NCBI GenBank assembly: GCA_020442915.1
Contig: JAGRJD010000021.1
Location: forward strand, 1-48,357
Length of the DNA stretch: 48,357 nucleotides
Source of the DNA: Thiothrix sp.
GTDB lineage: Bacteria; Pseudomonadota; Gammaproteobacteria; Thiotrichales; Thiotrichaceae
Reading direction: 5' to 3'
Shown here: positions 8,912 through 18,118 of the stretch, piece by piece
How the letters are laid out: each line of letters starts with the position of its first letter
Position numbering within the stretch: position 1 is the stretch's first letter
Position numbers and translations under genes: made by a program
Notes under the pieces: generated by a model
What the model was told of the DNA's origin: nothing
What the model saw: the letters and a program-made list of their open reading frames with translations, nothing else
The model's database searches: none

Positions 8912-10267
8912 TTATTCCCCCTTCTCGATCATGCGCAGACAGTCGCGCAGGGCAGAACCATATTCATACTTGCCGTGGCAGACAAAAGTGCACAGCGACA
9001 GGTCTTCCTCATCCAGCTCCAGCGCACCCAGCTCTTGGGCCAGCGTGGTATCACGGGTCAGCAGCGCCCGCAACAGCTGGGTTGGCAGGATGTCCAGCGG
9101 CATGATCTGCTCGAAGTTCCCGAGCGGCACCATGGCACGCGGGCTGCCGTTCTGGGTGGTGGTGAAGGCAAACCGGGTAGACTTGTCATGGGCCTCACGG
9201 TTGAAAAACACGTGCAGGAGTGAAAACTGCTTCAGAAACGGATTGAGCCAGTGCAGGAAGACCCTCGGCTCCTCTTCCGAGAGCACGGAAACCTGCAGGT
9301 TGTAGCGCCCCAGATACGCACTCCAGCCGGCAGAGCGGTGCCCGGCCAGAATGGAGCCGGAAATCACACGCACCGCCCCCCCCTTGAGCTCACCTTCAAC
9401 CATCTCATCCGTACTGGCTCCCAGCCGGGTACGAATCAGGCGCGGGTGCTTCACCGACGGACCGGCCAGTGCAATCATACGCTCCACCTGCAGCCTGCCC
9501 GTGACAAACAATGCGCCGATGGCAGCCACATCCTGATAGTTCAGGTACCAGACCGACCGGGCCTCCGACACCGGATCAATGAAATGGATATGGGTGCCCG
9601 GCAGGCCTGCCGGGTGCGGGCCGTCGAAGTCATGATAGCTGACGCCGGGAGCCTCGCTGCGTGGAATGTCAGCCCCGCTGCGGTAGCAGACATGTACAGC
9701 CGGAGCCAGCCGTGACAGGACAGTCAGGCCGTGGAGGAAGTCCTCCGCCATACCCGGCTCCTGCTGCAGCACGACAGCCGGATCAGCTGCCAGCGGGCGG
9801 GTATCCATGGCACCGACAAAAATGGAAGATGGCACGGTATCAGCCGCCGGCGGCTTGCCATAAGGGCGATTGCGAAAGGCGGCCCATTGACCGGATTCCA
9901 GCAGCTTGGTGCGTACGACATCCACATCCAGCGTCGCGAGATCGGCTGCAGCATGAGCGCCGAAATCCAGGAACTCCTCCTGTTCATCCAGCCGGATGAC
10001 AACGGAATTCAGTACCCGGCGGGCACCACGATTGATGGCAACAACCGTGCCCCCCCCCGGCGCCGTAAAATTGATACCGGTATTTTTCCGATCAGAAAAC
10101 AGCACCTGTCCGACTTTCACATGATCCCCTTCCTGTACCTGCATCGCAGGCCGGAGATCATGAAAATCCCGTCCAAGGACAGCTACCCGCGAAGGGCGCG
10201 AATGTGCACTGACCACCTGTTCCGGGGCACCGGAAACGGGCAGGTCCAGACCTTTGGTGATTTTCAT
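8912..10267 (-). CDS. nqrA: Na+-NQR subunit A
   Basis: 451 residues, first gene of the nqr operon. NqrA is the peripheral cytoplasmic subunit associated with quinone binding. The N-terminus MKITKGLDLPVSGAPEQ is diagnostic; a biotinyl/barrel-sandwich-like segment (VQEGDHVKVGQVLFSDRK...GGGTVVAINRGARR) follows. The 5' flank (10268-10398) is AT-rich close to the start but shows no clear ribosome site and no convincing consensus promoter. Confidence 0.98.
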   Translation of the reverse strand: MKITKGLDLPVSGAPEQVVSAHSRPSRVAVLGRDFHDLRPAMQVQEGDHVKVGQVLFSDRKNTGINFTAPGGGTVVAINRGARRVLNSVVIRLDEQEEFLDFGAHAAADLATLDVDVVRTKLLESGQWAAFRNRPYGKPPAADTVPSSIFVGAMDTRPLAADPAVVLQQEPGMAEDFLHGLTVLSRLAPAVHVCYRSGADIPRSEAPGVSYHDFDGPHPAGLPGTHIHFIDPVSEARSVWYLNYQDVAAIGALFVTGRLQVERMIALAGPSVKHPRLIRTRLGASTDEMVEGELKGGAVRVISGSILAGHRSAGWSAYLGRYNLQVSVLSEEEPRVFLHWLNPFLKQFSLLHVFFNREAHDKSTRFAFTTTQNGSPRAMVPLGNFEQIMPLDILPTQLLRALLTRDTTLAQELGALELDEEDLSLCTFVCHGKYEYGSALRDCLRMIEKGE

Positions 10268-10398
10268 ACTATGACAGTTTTAAAAAAGACAAAAACTAAA
10301 CAGGGGTTTTCTCTATCCCTCAGGGAAAACAGGCTCGCCAGCACCGCTTTCCTTGAGAGACCCGCCGCCCCTACCCAAACCGGGCAGCAATACACAAA

Positions 10399-10426
10399 CC
10401 GGACTATCCCAGACTGGATAGTCCGG
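10399..10426. repeat. Perfect 11-bp inverted repeat between two operons
   Basis: CCGGACTATCC (10399-10409) and GGATAGTCCGG (10416-10426) flank a 6-base loop in the 251-base gap between the GldG-like gene and nqrA. On the minus strand it is followed by a T-rich stretch (TTTGTGTATT), so it may terminate the ABC operon. Alternatively it could be an operator upstream of nqrA. The rest of 10268-10518 shows nothing else I can name. Confidence 0.55.
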
Positions 10427-10518
10427 AAAAACGCTGTTCATACTACACTGCAAGCCGGCAGCCTGCAAAGCAATACACACAATTAAGGCCGTTTTCACCG
10501 CTATCACAGCCCCTTCCT

Positions 10519-11955
10519 TTACCGGCGCCGACGTCGCCACCAGCTCAGAAAACCCGCCAGCAGCAAACCCGCCGGCAACACCAGCAGGAAAAATGCCGCC
10601 AGCCCCAGCAGCACCCGCGCATCCATTTCCAGCCGGGTATCCGGTGCCTGGATCAAGGGTACTTTCAGCAGGTTGTCATCATCGCTGAGCCAGTTAAAAA
10701 TATTGGTTGCCAGCCCCAGATTGGCACCCTGACCGATGAAGCCATTGAGCATGAAATCACTGTCGCCCACCACCACCACCCGCTGACGACGCCTGTCCTC
10801 TGCTGCGGCATTCGACGGAGTTGCCGCCGAGACGCGGGTCTGATCAGCTCCCCCATTTTCCCCATTCAGACGGCGGCTCAAGGCCAGCCCAATGGTCAAT
10901 GGACCGGGCAGATCACCCTCAGCCTCATCCAGAGAGGCATCCCCGCCCAGGGCACGGCTTTCCAGCCAGCTGTTGGGCAGAGTGGTTAGAAACTCATCCA
11001 CCCGCCACCCCATCCCGGCCCCTGCCTGCTCAGGGCGTCGGGTCACGCTGGTGGCAAAGGGAAACAGGGTCTGGGTGCCGCCCAGATTCTCTGCCAGCAC
11101 CGAACCGCCATACTCCACCACCGGAATCACGGCCGGATGCCTGATCCCGAGCAACTGGTGCAGGTTTTCATTGGCATCCACCACCGTGCCCTCACCCACG
11201 GCCAGACCCAGTATTTCACTCAGCCCACCAAGCCCATGCAGGCCACCGGGGTCCTGCAGCCACAGCAGATTGCCACCATTCAGCACATACTGCTCCAGCA
11301 CCTGCTGCTCACCCGGCAGCAGCGCCTGCTGTGGCGAGGCCAGTACCAGAAAGCGGGCATTGTCCGGCACCGACTGGGTACGTACCAGACTGTAGGGCAG
11401 GATGGTGAAACCACTGCGCTCCAGATTCTGCACCAGGGTTGACATGCCCTGAGAATTCGTGGCCAGTGCATCCCGTTCGCCATGACCGGTCAGTGCCACG
11501 ACCAGGCGCTCATTCCCGCGACTCATGCGCAGGATCGCATTGGCAATCACGGACTCGCCCACTGAACTCACCACCTCGGTCCGCGCTCCCAGATGAATGG
11601 CCAGTTGACCGTTGGCATCCACACCATCCTGACGCGCCCGCACCGGGTCCAGATCCGCATCCACCATTTCCAGCCGGGTTTCCGGCCTGACACGCTGATA
11701 ACGGCTGATGATTTTGCCCATCTGTTCACGCAGGGGCGAATTTTCCGGCAGATAGGCGACAAAGGCCAGCGGCTCAGTCAGTGTCAGCAGCAACTGTTGG
11801 CTCGCAGGTGCCAGACTGTTGCGACTGCCCCAGGTCCAGTCCTGCTGCACCCGATAATGATAACCGAGCCAGGCCAGTCCGGTGACCAGCAGGATCAGCA
11901 GCAGATGCAGAATCTGCGTGCGCAGGGAACGTACACGATAACGGGAAATTTTCAT
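10519..11955 (-). CDS. GldG-like auxiliary protein of an ABC transporter
   Basis: 478 residues. It begins with a membrane helix (about 14-30), continues with a long extracytoplasmic domain, and ends with a hydrophobic helix and an Arg-rich tail (WWRRRRR). The domain has the ABC_transp_aux/GldG character: LTEPLAFVAYLPENSPLREQMGKIISRYQRVRPETRLEMVD at its start, VALTGHGE in the middle and VVVGDSDFMLNG near the end. It lies 3 bases after the permease gene and completes a three-gene operon. In Bacteroidetes the homologues support gliding; in Gammaproteobacteria the role is unknown, so no gliding function is claimed. Confidence 0.8.
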   Translation of the reverse strand: MKISRYRVRSLRTQILHLLLILLVTGLAWLGYHYRVQQDWTWGSRNSLAPASQQLLLTLTEPLAFVAYLPENSPLREQMGKIISRYQRVRPETRLEMVDADLDPVRARQDGVDANGQLAIHLGARTEVVSSVGESVIANAILRMSRGNERLVVALTGHGERDALATNSQGMSTLVQNLERSGFTILPYSLVRTQSVPDNARFLVLASPQQALLPGEQQVLEQYVLNGGNLLWLQDPGGLHGLGGLSEILGLAVGEGTVVDANENLHQLLGIRHPAVIPVVEYGGSVLAENLGGTQTLFPFATSVTRRPEQAGAGMGWRVDEFLTTLPNSWLESRALGGDASLDEAEGDLPGPLTIGLALSRRLNGENGGADQTRVSAATPSNAAAEDRRRQRVVVVGDSDFMLNGFIGQGANLGLATNIFNWLSDDDNLLKVPLIQAPDTRLEMDARVLLGLAAFFLLVLPAGLLLAGFLSWWRRRRR

Positions 11956-11958
11956 GAG

Positions 11959-12720
11959 CTATCGCCTGAACCGTTCATTGCCGAGGCGCAGTACCGCCAA
12001 TCCGAGAAAAAAACCGATGAACAGCAGGTAATACACCAGATCACTGCTATCAAACATACCCTCCAGAAAGGACAGAAAATGGCCGAAATGGGACAGATAA
12101 ACGAAAAGCGTACTGGTACTGCCCTGAGCACTGCCCGACACATACAGGACAGCCAGAAAGATCAGCAACCCGATAGTACTTACGGCAGCCACGACCGGCT
12201 GGCTGGCGAGGGCCGAAAGGTAAAGCCCGGCAGCTGCAAATGAAGCCAGCAGCAGAAACAGCCCCAGCATGCCGGACAGCAGCCGCCCCCAGTCCAGCGC
12301 CGTCCCCAGTGCCAGCGACACCGGCATCAGTGCCCACAGCAGCACGGCCACTCCCAGCAGCCCCAGCAGTCCCAGGTATTTGCCCAGCACCAGCTGCAAC
12401 GCACTGACCGGGGCCGAAGTCAGCAAGGGCAAGGTATGATTCATGCGCTCTTCGGCGAAGGTCCGCATGGTCAGCACCGGCATCACCGCCAGCATCACCA
12501 GCCCGGCCCAGAGCCAGACTGCCGATACCACCAGGTCGGTGATACCCGGCGCATTTTCACGCCCGGCCATCACCGGCATGACCTGGGTCAGGTATTCGTT
12601 CAGCCCCAGCAGAAACACCCAGGCCAGTACAAACTGCACCAGCGCCAGCACCACCCAGGCCAGCGGGGAAAGAAACAGGCGCCGCAACTCCATACCGGCA
12701 ATGGTCCAGATGATGCTCAT
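11959..12720 (-). CDS. ABC transporter permease, GldF/ABC-2 type
   Basis: 253 residues with about six membrane helices, including LSPLAWVVLALVQFVLAWVF near the N-terminus and VYYLLFIGFFLGLAVL at the C-terminus. The order ATPase, permease, GldG-like is the conserved gldAFG-type arrangement. The start overlaps the ATPase stop as ATGA, indicating coupled translation. Substrate unknown. Confidence 0.88.
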   Translation of the reverse strand: MSIIWTIAGMELRRLFLSPLAWVVLALVQFVLAWVFLLGLNEYLTQVMPVMAGRENAPGITDLVVSAVWLWAGLVMLAVMPVLTMRTFAEERMNHTLPLLTSAPVSALQLVLGKYLGLLGLLGVAVLLWALMPVSLALGTALDWGRLLSGMLGLFLLLASFAAAGLYLSALASQPVVAAVSTIGLLIFLAVLYVSGSAQGSTSTLFVYLSHFGHFLSFLEGMFDSSDLVYYLLFIGFFLGLAVLRLGNERFRR

Positions 12721-13475
12721 GTGCCCGCCTCCTGCCCTGGAGGCTTCGACTCCAGAGCCGGGTCATCACGGTAAACCCGATCAAAAAACACCTGTTCCAG
12801 CGAGCCGATATTGGCCAGACTGTCGGTCAACAGGGTACGGCCCTGGTTCAGAATCTGCACCCGGTTGCAGACAGCTTCGACTTCCTGAAAAACATGGGTG
12901 GAAAGAATCAGACTGCAGGCCTGTCCCAGTTCACGGATCAGGGCGCGCAGTTCACGCACCTGCAGGGGGTCCAGCCCTACCGTCGGCTCATCCAGAATGA
13001 TCACGTCAGGCTGATGCAGAATGGCCTGGGCAATACCAACCCGTTGCTGGAACCCCTTGGAAAGATTACCGATCAGGCGTTTCCGTACCGCATCCAGTCC
13101 GCAGTACTGGCAGGCACGCTCCACGGCTGCCGTCAGTACGCGGCCTGCCAGTCCGTGCAGACGGGCACAATACCGCAGGTACTCCTGTACCGACAAGTCC
13201 CGGTAGACCGGCGGCTGCTCGGGCAGATACCCCACGCAGGCCCGTGCAGCACGCGGCTGTGCCAGCAGGTCAATGCCGTTGATGTGGACAGTCCCTCTGA
13301 CCGGCACCCGATTGCCGCTGAGCATCTGCAGAACGGTGGACTTCCCGGCCCCGTTCGGGCCCAGCAGCCCCAGTACCTCACCACGGTGCAGGGACAGGTC
13401 CAGATCCCAGACACCGTACCCCCCGCTGAATTCCCGTACCAGTCCCCTGGCTTCCAACAGCACCTCATCTTCCAC
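12717..13475 (-). CDS. ABC transporter ATPase, GldA-like
   Basis: 252 residues with a full nucleotide-binding domain: Walker A GPNGAGKST, a Q-loop region GYLPEQPPVYRDLSV, a signature region NLSKGFQQRVGIAQA, Walker B VIILDEPTVGLD and the switch His in LSTHVFQE. It powers the neighbouring ABC-2 permease. The start codon is GTG at 13475. It is divergent from rfaH across about 200 bases. Confidence 0.95.
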   Translation of the reverse strand: MEDEVLLEARGLVREFSGGYGVWDLDLSLHRGEVLGLLGPNGAGKSTVLQMLSGNRVPVRGTVHINGIDLLAQPRAARACVGYLPEQPPVYRDLSVQEYLRYCARLHGLAGRVLTAAVERACQYCGLDAVRKRLIGNLSKGFQQRVGIAQAILHQPDVIILDEPTVGLDPLQVRELRALIRELGQACSLILSTHVFQEVEAVCNRVQILNQGRTLLTDSLANIGSLEQVFFDRVYRDDPALESKPPGQEAGT

Positions 13476-13613
13476 TGTGCAATCCCAACCCCGGTCGCAT
13501 CCTGTTTTTTCCAGAGTGGCATCCTGCAGCAGCAGGTGCTGAATTTCAAGACAAAATCAGCACGGCTCATCATGATTATGAATCAAAATCGCGTCAACAA
13601 TATGGACAAGCAT

Positions 13614-13641
13614 TTGACTTCGGTCATTTATCCGTTAAGGT
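13614..13641 (+). promoter_or_regulatory. Possible promoter of rfaH operon
   Basis: TTGACT (13614-13619) and TAAGGT (13636-13641) are 16 bases apart, about 40 bases before the chosen rfaH start. The -35 is close to consensus; the -10 is weak. Nothing else notable was seen in 13476-13678. Confidence 0.35.
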
Positions 13642-13678
13642 GGCATCCGGTTTTGATCAAATCAGGGGCGTAAACATC

Positions 13679-14203
13679 ATGCTGCCGGACAGTGCTTCAG
13701 AACGAAGATGGTATTTGCTGACCAGCAAGCCGCATAATGATGAGGTGGCTGAAGAGAATCTGCTGAACCAGGATTACGAAATCTATCGCCCCCTGGCTCA
13801 GCGCCTGCGCAAGCACCGGGGCAAAATGGTCAAAAAGACCGAATCCCTGTTCCCGCGCTACCTGTTCATCCACCTTGACCAGCTGAATAACAACTGGGCT
13901 CCGATCCGCTCCACCCGTGGTGTGCAGAATTTCGTGCGTTTCGGGCGTGAAAACATGCCCAGTCCGGTGCTGGACCTGCTGGTCCGGACCCTGCAGGAAA
14001 ACGAGCGCCTGCTGGGCGAGCGCGTCATTGACCTGGACCGCTTTCACAACGGTGATCAGGTGCTGATCACCGAAGGACCCTTCAAGGGCCTGCTTGGCGT
14101 TTTCAAGAACTACGATGGCGAACAGCGCGCCATTGTCATGCTGGAAATTCTGCACAAACAGACCCGCCTGGGTATTTCGCCTGCCAATCTGATGGCCGCT
14201 TGA
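13679..14203 (+). CDS. rfaH: RfaH-type transcription elongation factor (NusG paralogue)
   Basis: 174 residues from the ATG at 13679, which has an AGGGG site upstream; a GTG 39 bases earlier is less likely. The N-terminal NGN domain shows WYLLTSKPHNDEVAEENL and the RfaH hallmark LFPRYLFIHLD; the C-terminal KOW domain contains GDQVLITEGPFKGLLGVF. RfaH-type proteins bind RNA polymerase paused at ops elements and prevent termination in long capsule and LPS operons. Its place at the head of capsule genes fits control of this locus. I found no convincing ops element in front of kpsS or on the sense strand of the minus-strand operons. Confidence 0.9.
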   Translation: MLPDSASERRWYLLTSKPHNDEVAEENLLNQDYEIYRPLAQRLRKHRGKMVKKTESLFPRYLFIHLDQLNNNWAPIRSTRGVQNFVRFGRENMPSPVLDLLVRTLQENERLLGERVIDLDRFHNGDQVLITEGPFKGLLGVFKNYDGEQRAIVMLEILHKQTRLGISPANLMAA

Positions 14204-14288
14204 GCGGCATGATTTGATAGGTAAGCCCTCCATCACTTATACTCGGCTTCTCGATAACCAGCGCGCATCAACAACGTCAGAAATCATT

Positions 14289-15629
14289 ATGGCTTGCAGA
14301 AGTTTTCTGTTCCTTCAGGGAATGGCAACGCCCTTTTTCAAGTCCTTGGGGCAGGCGATCCGGGACAGGGGGCATACCGTGTACCGGGTCCGGTTCTGTG
14401 GCGGTGACCGGCTGTTTTCCATCGGCCAGCCCGGCTGGGGTTTCAATGGCACACCGGAGCAGCTGCCGCAATGGCTGCAGGCCCGGCATATTGAGCACAG
14501 TTTCACGGATGCGGTCCTGTTCGGTGACACCCGTCCGCTGCATGCCCAGGCCATTCCGCTGCTCAGAAATCTGGGTGTACGCATTCACGTCTTTGAAGAA
14601 GGCTACCTGCGCCCCAACTGGATCACACTGGAACAGGACGGGGTCAACGGCTACTCCCGCCTGCTGAGCCGACCGGCCGAATTCTGGACCGATCCTTTAC
14701 GCCCGATTGCGGATAATGTGCACATACCGGGCCGAAAAACCCTCGGCATCCGCGGACTGTACGATATCAGCTACCACTTGGCCAGTACCCTGATGCAACC
14801 CTGGCACCGCGCCTACCGCACCCACCGCCCCTACAGTGCTTTACGGGAATACCTGGGCTGGGCCAGACGCCTGCCCCACATCAAACTGCGCCTGGAATGG
14901 CAGGCCAACCGCCGGATTGAGCGCCTGGTCGCTGACGGGTCGCCTTACTACCTGTTTCCGCTGCAGCTGGATTCCGATGCCCAGATCCGGGTACACTCCC
15001 CTTTCAGCGGCATGACGGAGGCCATTGAAACCATCCTGCACTCCTTTGCCGAGCACGCCCCACCGGAAAGCCTGCTGGTCATCAAGAATCATCCCCTGGA
15101 TACCGGCATCCTTAAACACCACCAGACCGTGCACCGGCTCGCCCGACAGCTCGACATCAGCCAGCGCGTGCGGTACCTGGAAGCCGGCAACCTGCCAAGG
15201 CTGCTGATGCATGCCCGTGGCACGGTGCTGGTCAACAGTACTACCGGTACCTCAGCCCTGTTCCACGGCTCCCCGACCATCGCACTCGGTACCGCCCTCT
15301 TTGACCTGCCGGGCCTGACCTTCCAGCATGGCCTGGACCGGTTCTGGACTGAAGGCCGGAAACCCGACAAAACGCTGTTTCTGCGCTTCCGCCACACCCT
15401 GATCCGGCATGCCCAGATTGCCGGGGACTTTTATACCCGTGCCGGTATCCGGCAGGCGGTTCAGGGCAGCCTCGATGCCATGCAGCTGGAAGCCATGCCC
15501 GTTGCACCGGCAACCAGCCCGGCTGTGCAGGTGCTACCGGACAACCTGATGGAGCCGCTGGCTCCGCTACCGGCCTATGGCGGTAAACTGCCTGCAGCAG
15601 CCAGTGGCTATTTATACAAAAAAACCTGA
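14289..15629 (+). CDS. kpsS: KpsS-like capsule polysaccharide beta-Kdo transferase
   Basis: 446 residues from the ATG at 14289, chosen because the KpsS N-terminus (FLFLQGMATPFFKSLGQAI...GHTVYRVRFCGGDRLF) begins there; 25 further codons upstream look non-coding. KpsS adds the first beta-Kdo to the lipid acceptor of group 2-type capsules, with KpsC extending. Other family segments are VFEEGYLRPNWITLEQDGVNG, LLVIKNHPLDTG and VLVNSTTGTSALFHGSPTIALG. It follows rfaH by 85 bases and precedes an SDR and an LtaS-like gene on the same strand. Confidence 0.9.
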   Translation: MACRSFLFLQGMATPFFKSLGQAIRDRGHTVYRVRFCGGDRLFSIGQPGWGFNGTPEQLPQWLQARHIEHSFTDAVLFGDTRPLHAQAIPLLRNLGVRIHVFEEGYLRPNWITLEQDGVNGYSRLLSRPAEFWTDPLRPIADNVHIPGRKTLGIRGLYDISYHLASTLMQPWHRAYRTHRPYSALREYLGWARRLPHIKLRLEWQANRRIERLVADGSPYYLFPLQLDSDAQIRVHSPFSGMTEAIETILHSFAEHAPPESLLVIKNHPLDTGILKHHQTVHRLARQLDISQRVRYLEAGNLPRLLMHARGTVLVNSTTGTSALFHGSPTIALGTALFDLPGLTFQHGLDRFWTEGRKPDKTLFLRFRHTLIRHAQIAGDFYTRAGIRQAVQGSLDAMQLEAMPVAPATSPAVQVLPDNLMEPLAPLPAYGGKLPAAASGYLYKKT

Positions 15630-15657
15630 GCCGGATAGCGGACACTGATACGGTACC

Positions 15658-16446
15658 ATGCCCAGGGACTGCCAGCACATCGTCATTACCGGTGCCAGTA
15701 ACGGCATCGGTGCCGCACTGGCGGTATGCTATGCTGCTCCCGGCCGGGTACTGGGGCTGGTCGGACGTAACCGGGAACGTCTGGCACAGGTAGAACGCCA
15801 GTGTCGGGACCGGGGAGCCCAAGTGTGCATCGGACAGCTGGATATCAATGACCATGCCTGCCTGCGTCAGTGGCTGACGGATTTCGATCGCCGGTACCCG
15901 GTTGACCTTCTGATCGCCAATGCGGGAGTAACCCATGCCATCGGCCCCGACAATGCCCCTGAACCGCTGGAGGCGGTCTGCCGGCTGCTGGCCACCAACC
16001 TGACGGCAACCATACAGACGGTTGATCCCGTCCTGCATGCCATGCGCCAGCGCGGCCATGGACAGATTGCCCTGACCAGCTCACTGGCCGCCTTTTACGG
16101 CCTGCCGGTCACACCCGCCTACTGTGCCAGCAAAGCCGCACTGAAAGCCTGGGGTGAAGCCCTGCGCGGCCAGCTGGCCCCGGAAGGTATCCGGATCAAT
16201 ATCATCTGTCCCGGCTTCGTCGAGTCTGACATGAGCACACAATTCCCCGGCCCCAGACCCTTCATGATCAGCCCGCAAAAAGCTGCCGTCCTGATCCAGC
16301 GCGGTCTGGCCCGCAATCGCGCCCACATCAGCTTTCCACGACTGCTCAGTCTGGGCATGCGCCTGCTCCCGGTCCTGCCCTACCCGCTGGCCTCCTTTTT
16401 CATTCGCCTTTCGGGCTATGAACGCGCCCACCCGTCACGCGGATGA
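15658..16446 (+). CDS. Short-chain dehydrogenase/reductase, ketosphinganine-reductase-like context
   Basis: 262 residues. The Rossmann motif TGASNGIG is at 11-18, NAG at 88-90, the catalytic Ser around 141-142, and the YCASK motif gives Y155 and K159. Classical SDRs use NAD(P)H to reduce ketones. The C-terminus is hydrophobic (LLSLGMRLLPVLPYPLASFF), hinting at membrane association. It overlaps the start of the next gene by 29 bases and follows kpsS by 28. With a polyketide synthase and oxoamine synthase nearby, reduction of a long-chain amino ketone is a plausible but inferred role; reduction of a sugar or acyl intermediate is the alternative. Confidence 0.85.
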   Translation: MPRDCQHIVITGASNGIGAALAVCYAAPGRVLGLVGRNRERLAQVERQCRDRGAQVCIGQLDINDHACLRQWLTDFDRRYPVDLLIANAGVTHAIGPDNAPEPLEAVCRLLATNLTATIQTVDPVLHAMRQRGHGQIALTSSLAAFYGLPVTPAYCASKAALKAWGEALRGQLAPEGIRINIICPGFVESDMSTQFPGPRPFMISPQKAAVLIQRGLARNRAHISFPRLLSLGMRLLPVLPYPLASFFIRLSGYERAHPSRG

Positions 16447-18118
16447 GCCCTTGTTGCTGACCGGCCTGCTGCTGACCCTGATACTGGCACAGCTGTCACA
16501 TAACCTGCTGCCGCACCGGCTACGTCCCGGAAAGCGTCCCGTCGGGGTCTGGCTGTTGCAGCAACTGGGTCTGGCCTGTCTGTACAGCCTGATACTGCTG
16601 CTGGTTGATGGTCGGCCCCTGCTGAGCAGCCTGCTGGTGCTGGTACTGCTGGCCATCGTGCTGGTGGTGAATCAGGCCAAATTCCACGCCCTGCGCGAAC
16701 CGCTGCTGTTTTCCGACCTGTATCTGTACCTGCAGGTCTTTCGGCATCCACGTCTGTTTCTGCCCTTTCTCAACCTGCCACTGGTACTGGGTGCCAGTCT
16801 CCTCGGGGCGGGCCTGCTGTATGCGGCCCTGCAGCTGGAGCCCCCTCACGAATACGGCAGTCATTATCCGTACTCACTGCTTGCCGGCCTCGCACTGCCC
16901 GGGTGGCTGAGCTGGCGGCTGGCACGTGACCTGCCACTGACATTTGACCCCGACTGCGATGTGCAGCAGCTCGGCCTGTATGTCAGCCTGCTGGTTTACG
17001 GCATCCAGACCCGGCTGCCTGTCAACCGTCAGGCCCTGCAAACCACACTTGCCAACAGTCACCTTGCGCCCCCTGATGCCATCAGCCGGACAATTCTCCA
17101 GCCACCGGACAAGCGCCCGGACATTGTCGTGGTCCAAAGCGAATCCTTTTTCGACGCTCGCCGGCTGCCTGCCGATATCCGAACGAAAATACTGGCCCAT
17201 TTCGATCACGTCCACGGCGAATCCCTGCTGCATGGCCGGCTCGACACACCGGCCTGGGGAGCCAATACCCTGCGTCCCGAGTTCAGCTTTCTGTCCGGTA
17301 TCAGCAACCGGGCACTGAAACATTATCGCTTCAACCCTTACGCCTTTCTGCCCGCTCAGCCCCTGACATCAATCGTCAGTGTGCTCAATGAACTGGGTTA
17401 TGAATGCCTCTGCATTCATCCCAACCAGGCCGGATTTTTCAACCGTGATCAGGTGTTCCCGCAACTGGGGTTCCAACAGTTTATTGATATTGATGGTTTC
17501 ACACACCCGGAACGGGCCGGACCTTATGTCAGCGATGCCGCCTGTGCCGGCAAAATTCTGGAACAGCTGCAGGCACCACGCCCGCAACAGCGACCACGCT
17601 TCATTTTTGCCATTACCATGGAGAACCATGGCCCGCTGCATCTGGAACCACTGGCAGCCGGTGCACTCCGGCATTACCGGACACCACCGGCGTTCCGTCA
17701 TCATGACCTCACCGTCTACCTGCACCACCTGCATAACGCCGACCGGATGCTGCACCAGCTGACACAGGCACTGCGGCAGCAGGAGCGGCAGGCACTGCTG
17801 TGCTGGTATGGGGATCACGTTCCCAGCATGCCGGCTGTGTATCAGGACCTGGGTTATCCGGATGGCGCTACCGACTTCCTGCTCTGGCACAATCAGCACC
17901 CAAGCAACACCAGCCAGCCGCAGTCCGCCCTCCTGAAGCCGGATGCACTGGCACAACAGCTGTTACAGACAGTGATCCGGCTGGCCTCGGAGCCCTCGGA
18001 GCACCACGGAACTGGAGAGACCACCGCGCCGCTCAGCGGGTCCTGTCAGTATCAGCAGCCCGGTTCGCCACCCGGACCGGCTCAAACAGGCCCAGCCCCT
18101 GACGCGCCAATACCGTAA
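16418..18118 (+). CDS. LtaS-like membrane sulfatase/phosphotransferase
   Basis: 566 residues. Membrane helices lie in the first ~165 residues, followed by an alkaline-phosphatase-superfamily domain of the lipoteichoic acid synthase type. Metal and catalytic features seen are E242 (VVVQSESFF), T284 as likely nucleophile (WGANTLRPEFSFLSG), MENHGP (401-406) and GDH (465-467). Such enzymes transfer phosphoglycerol or phosphoethanolamine from phospholipids. In this capsule locus it may modify the glycan or the special lipid. The last 29 codons are Pro/Gly-rich and overlap the convergent formyltransferase gene, so the tail may be dispensable. Confidence 0.85.
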   Translation: MNAPTRHADEPLLLTGLLLTLILAQLSHNLLPHRLRPGKRPVGVWLLQQLGLACLYSLILLLVDGRPLLSSLLVLVLLAIVLVVNQAKFHALREPLLFSDLYLYLQVFRHPRLFLPFLNLPLVLGASLLGAGLLYAALQLEPPHEYGSHYPYSLLAGLALPGWLSWRLARDLPLTFDPDCDVQQLGLYVSLLVYGIQTRLPVNRQALQTTLANSHLAPPDAISRTILQPPDKRPDIVVVQSESFFDARRLPADIRTKILAHFDHVHGESLLHGRLDTPAWGANTLRPEFSFLSGISNRALKHYRFNPYAFLPAQPLTSIVSVLNELGYECLCIHPNQAGFFNRDQVFPQLGFQQFIDIDGFTHPERAGPYVSDAACAGKILEQLQAPRPQQRPRFIFAITMENHGPLHLEPLAAGALRHYRTPPAFRHHDLTVYLHHLHNADRMLHQLTQALRQQERQALLCWYGDHVPSMPAVYQDLGYPDGATDFLLWHNQHPSNTSQPQSALLKPDALAQQLLQTVIRLASEPSEHHGTGETTAPLSGSCQYQQPGSPPGPAQTGPAPDAPIP

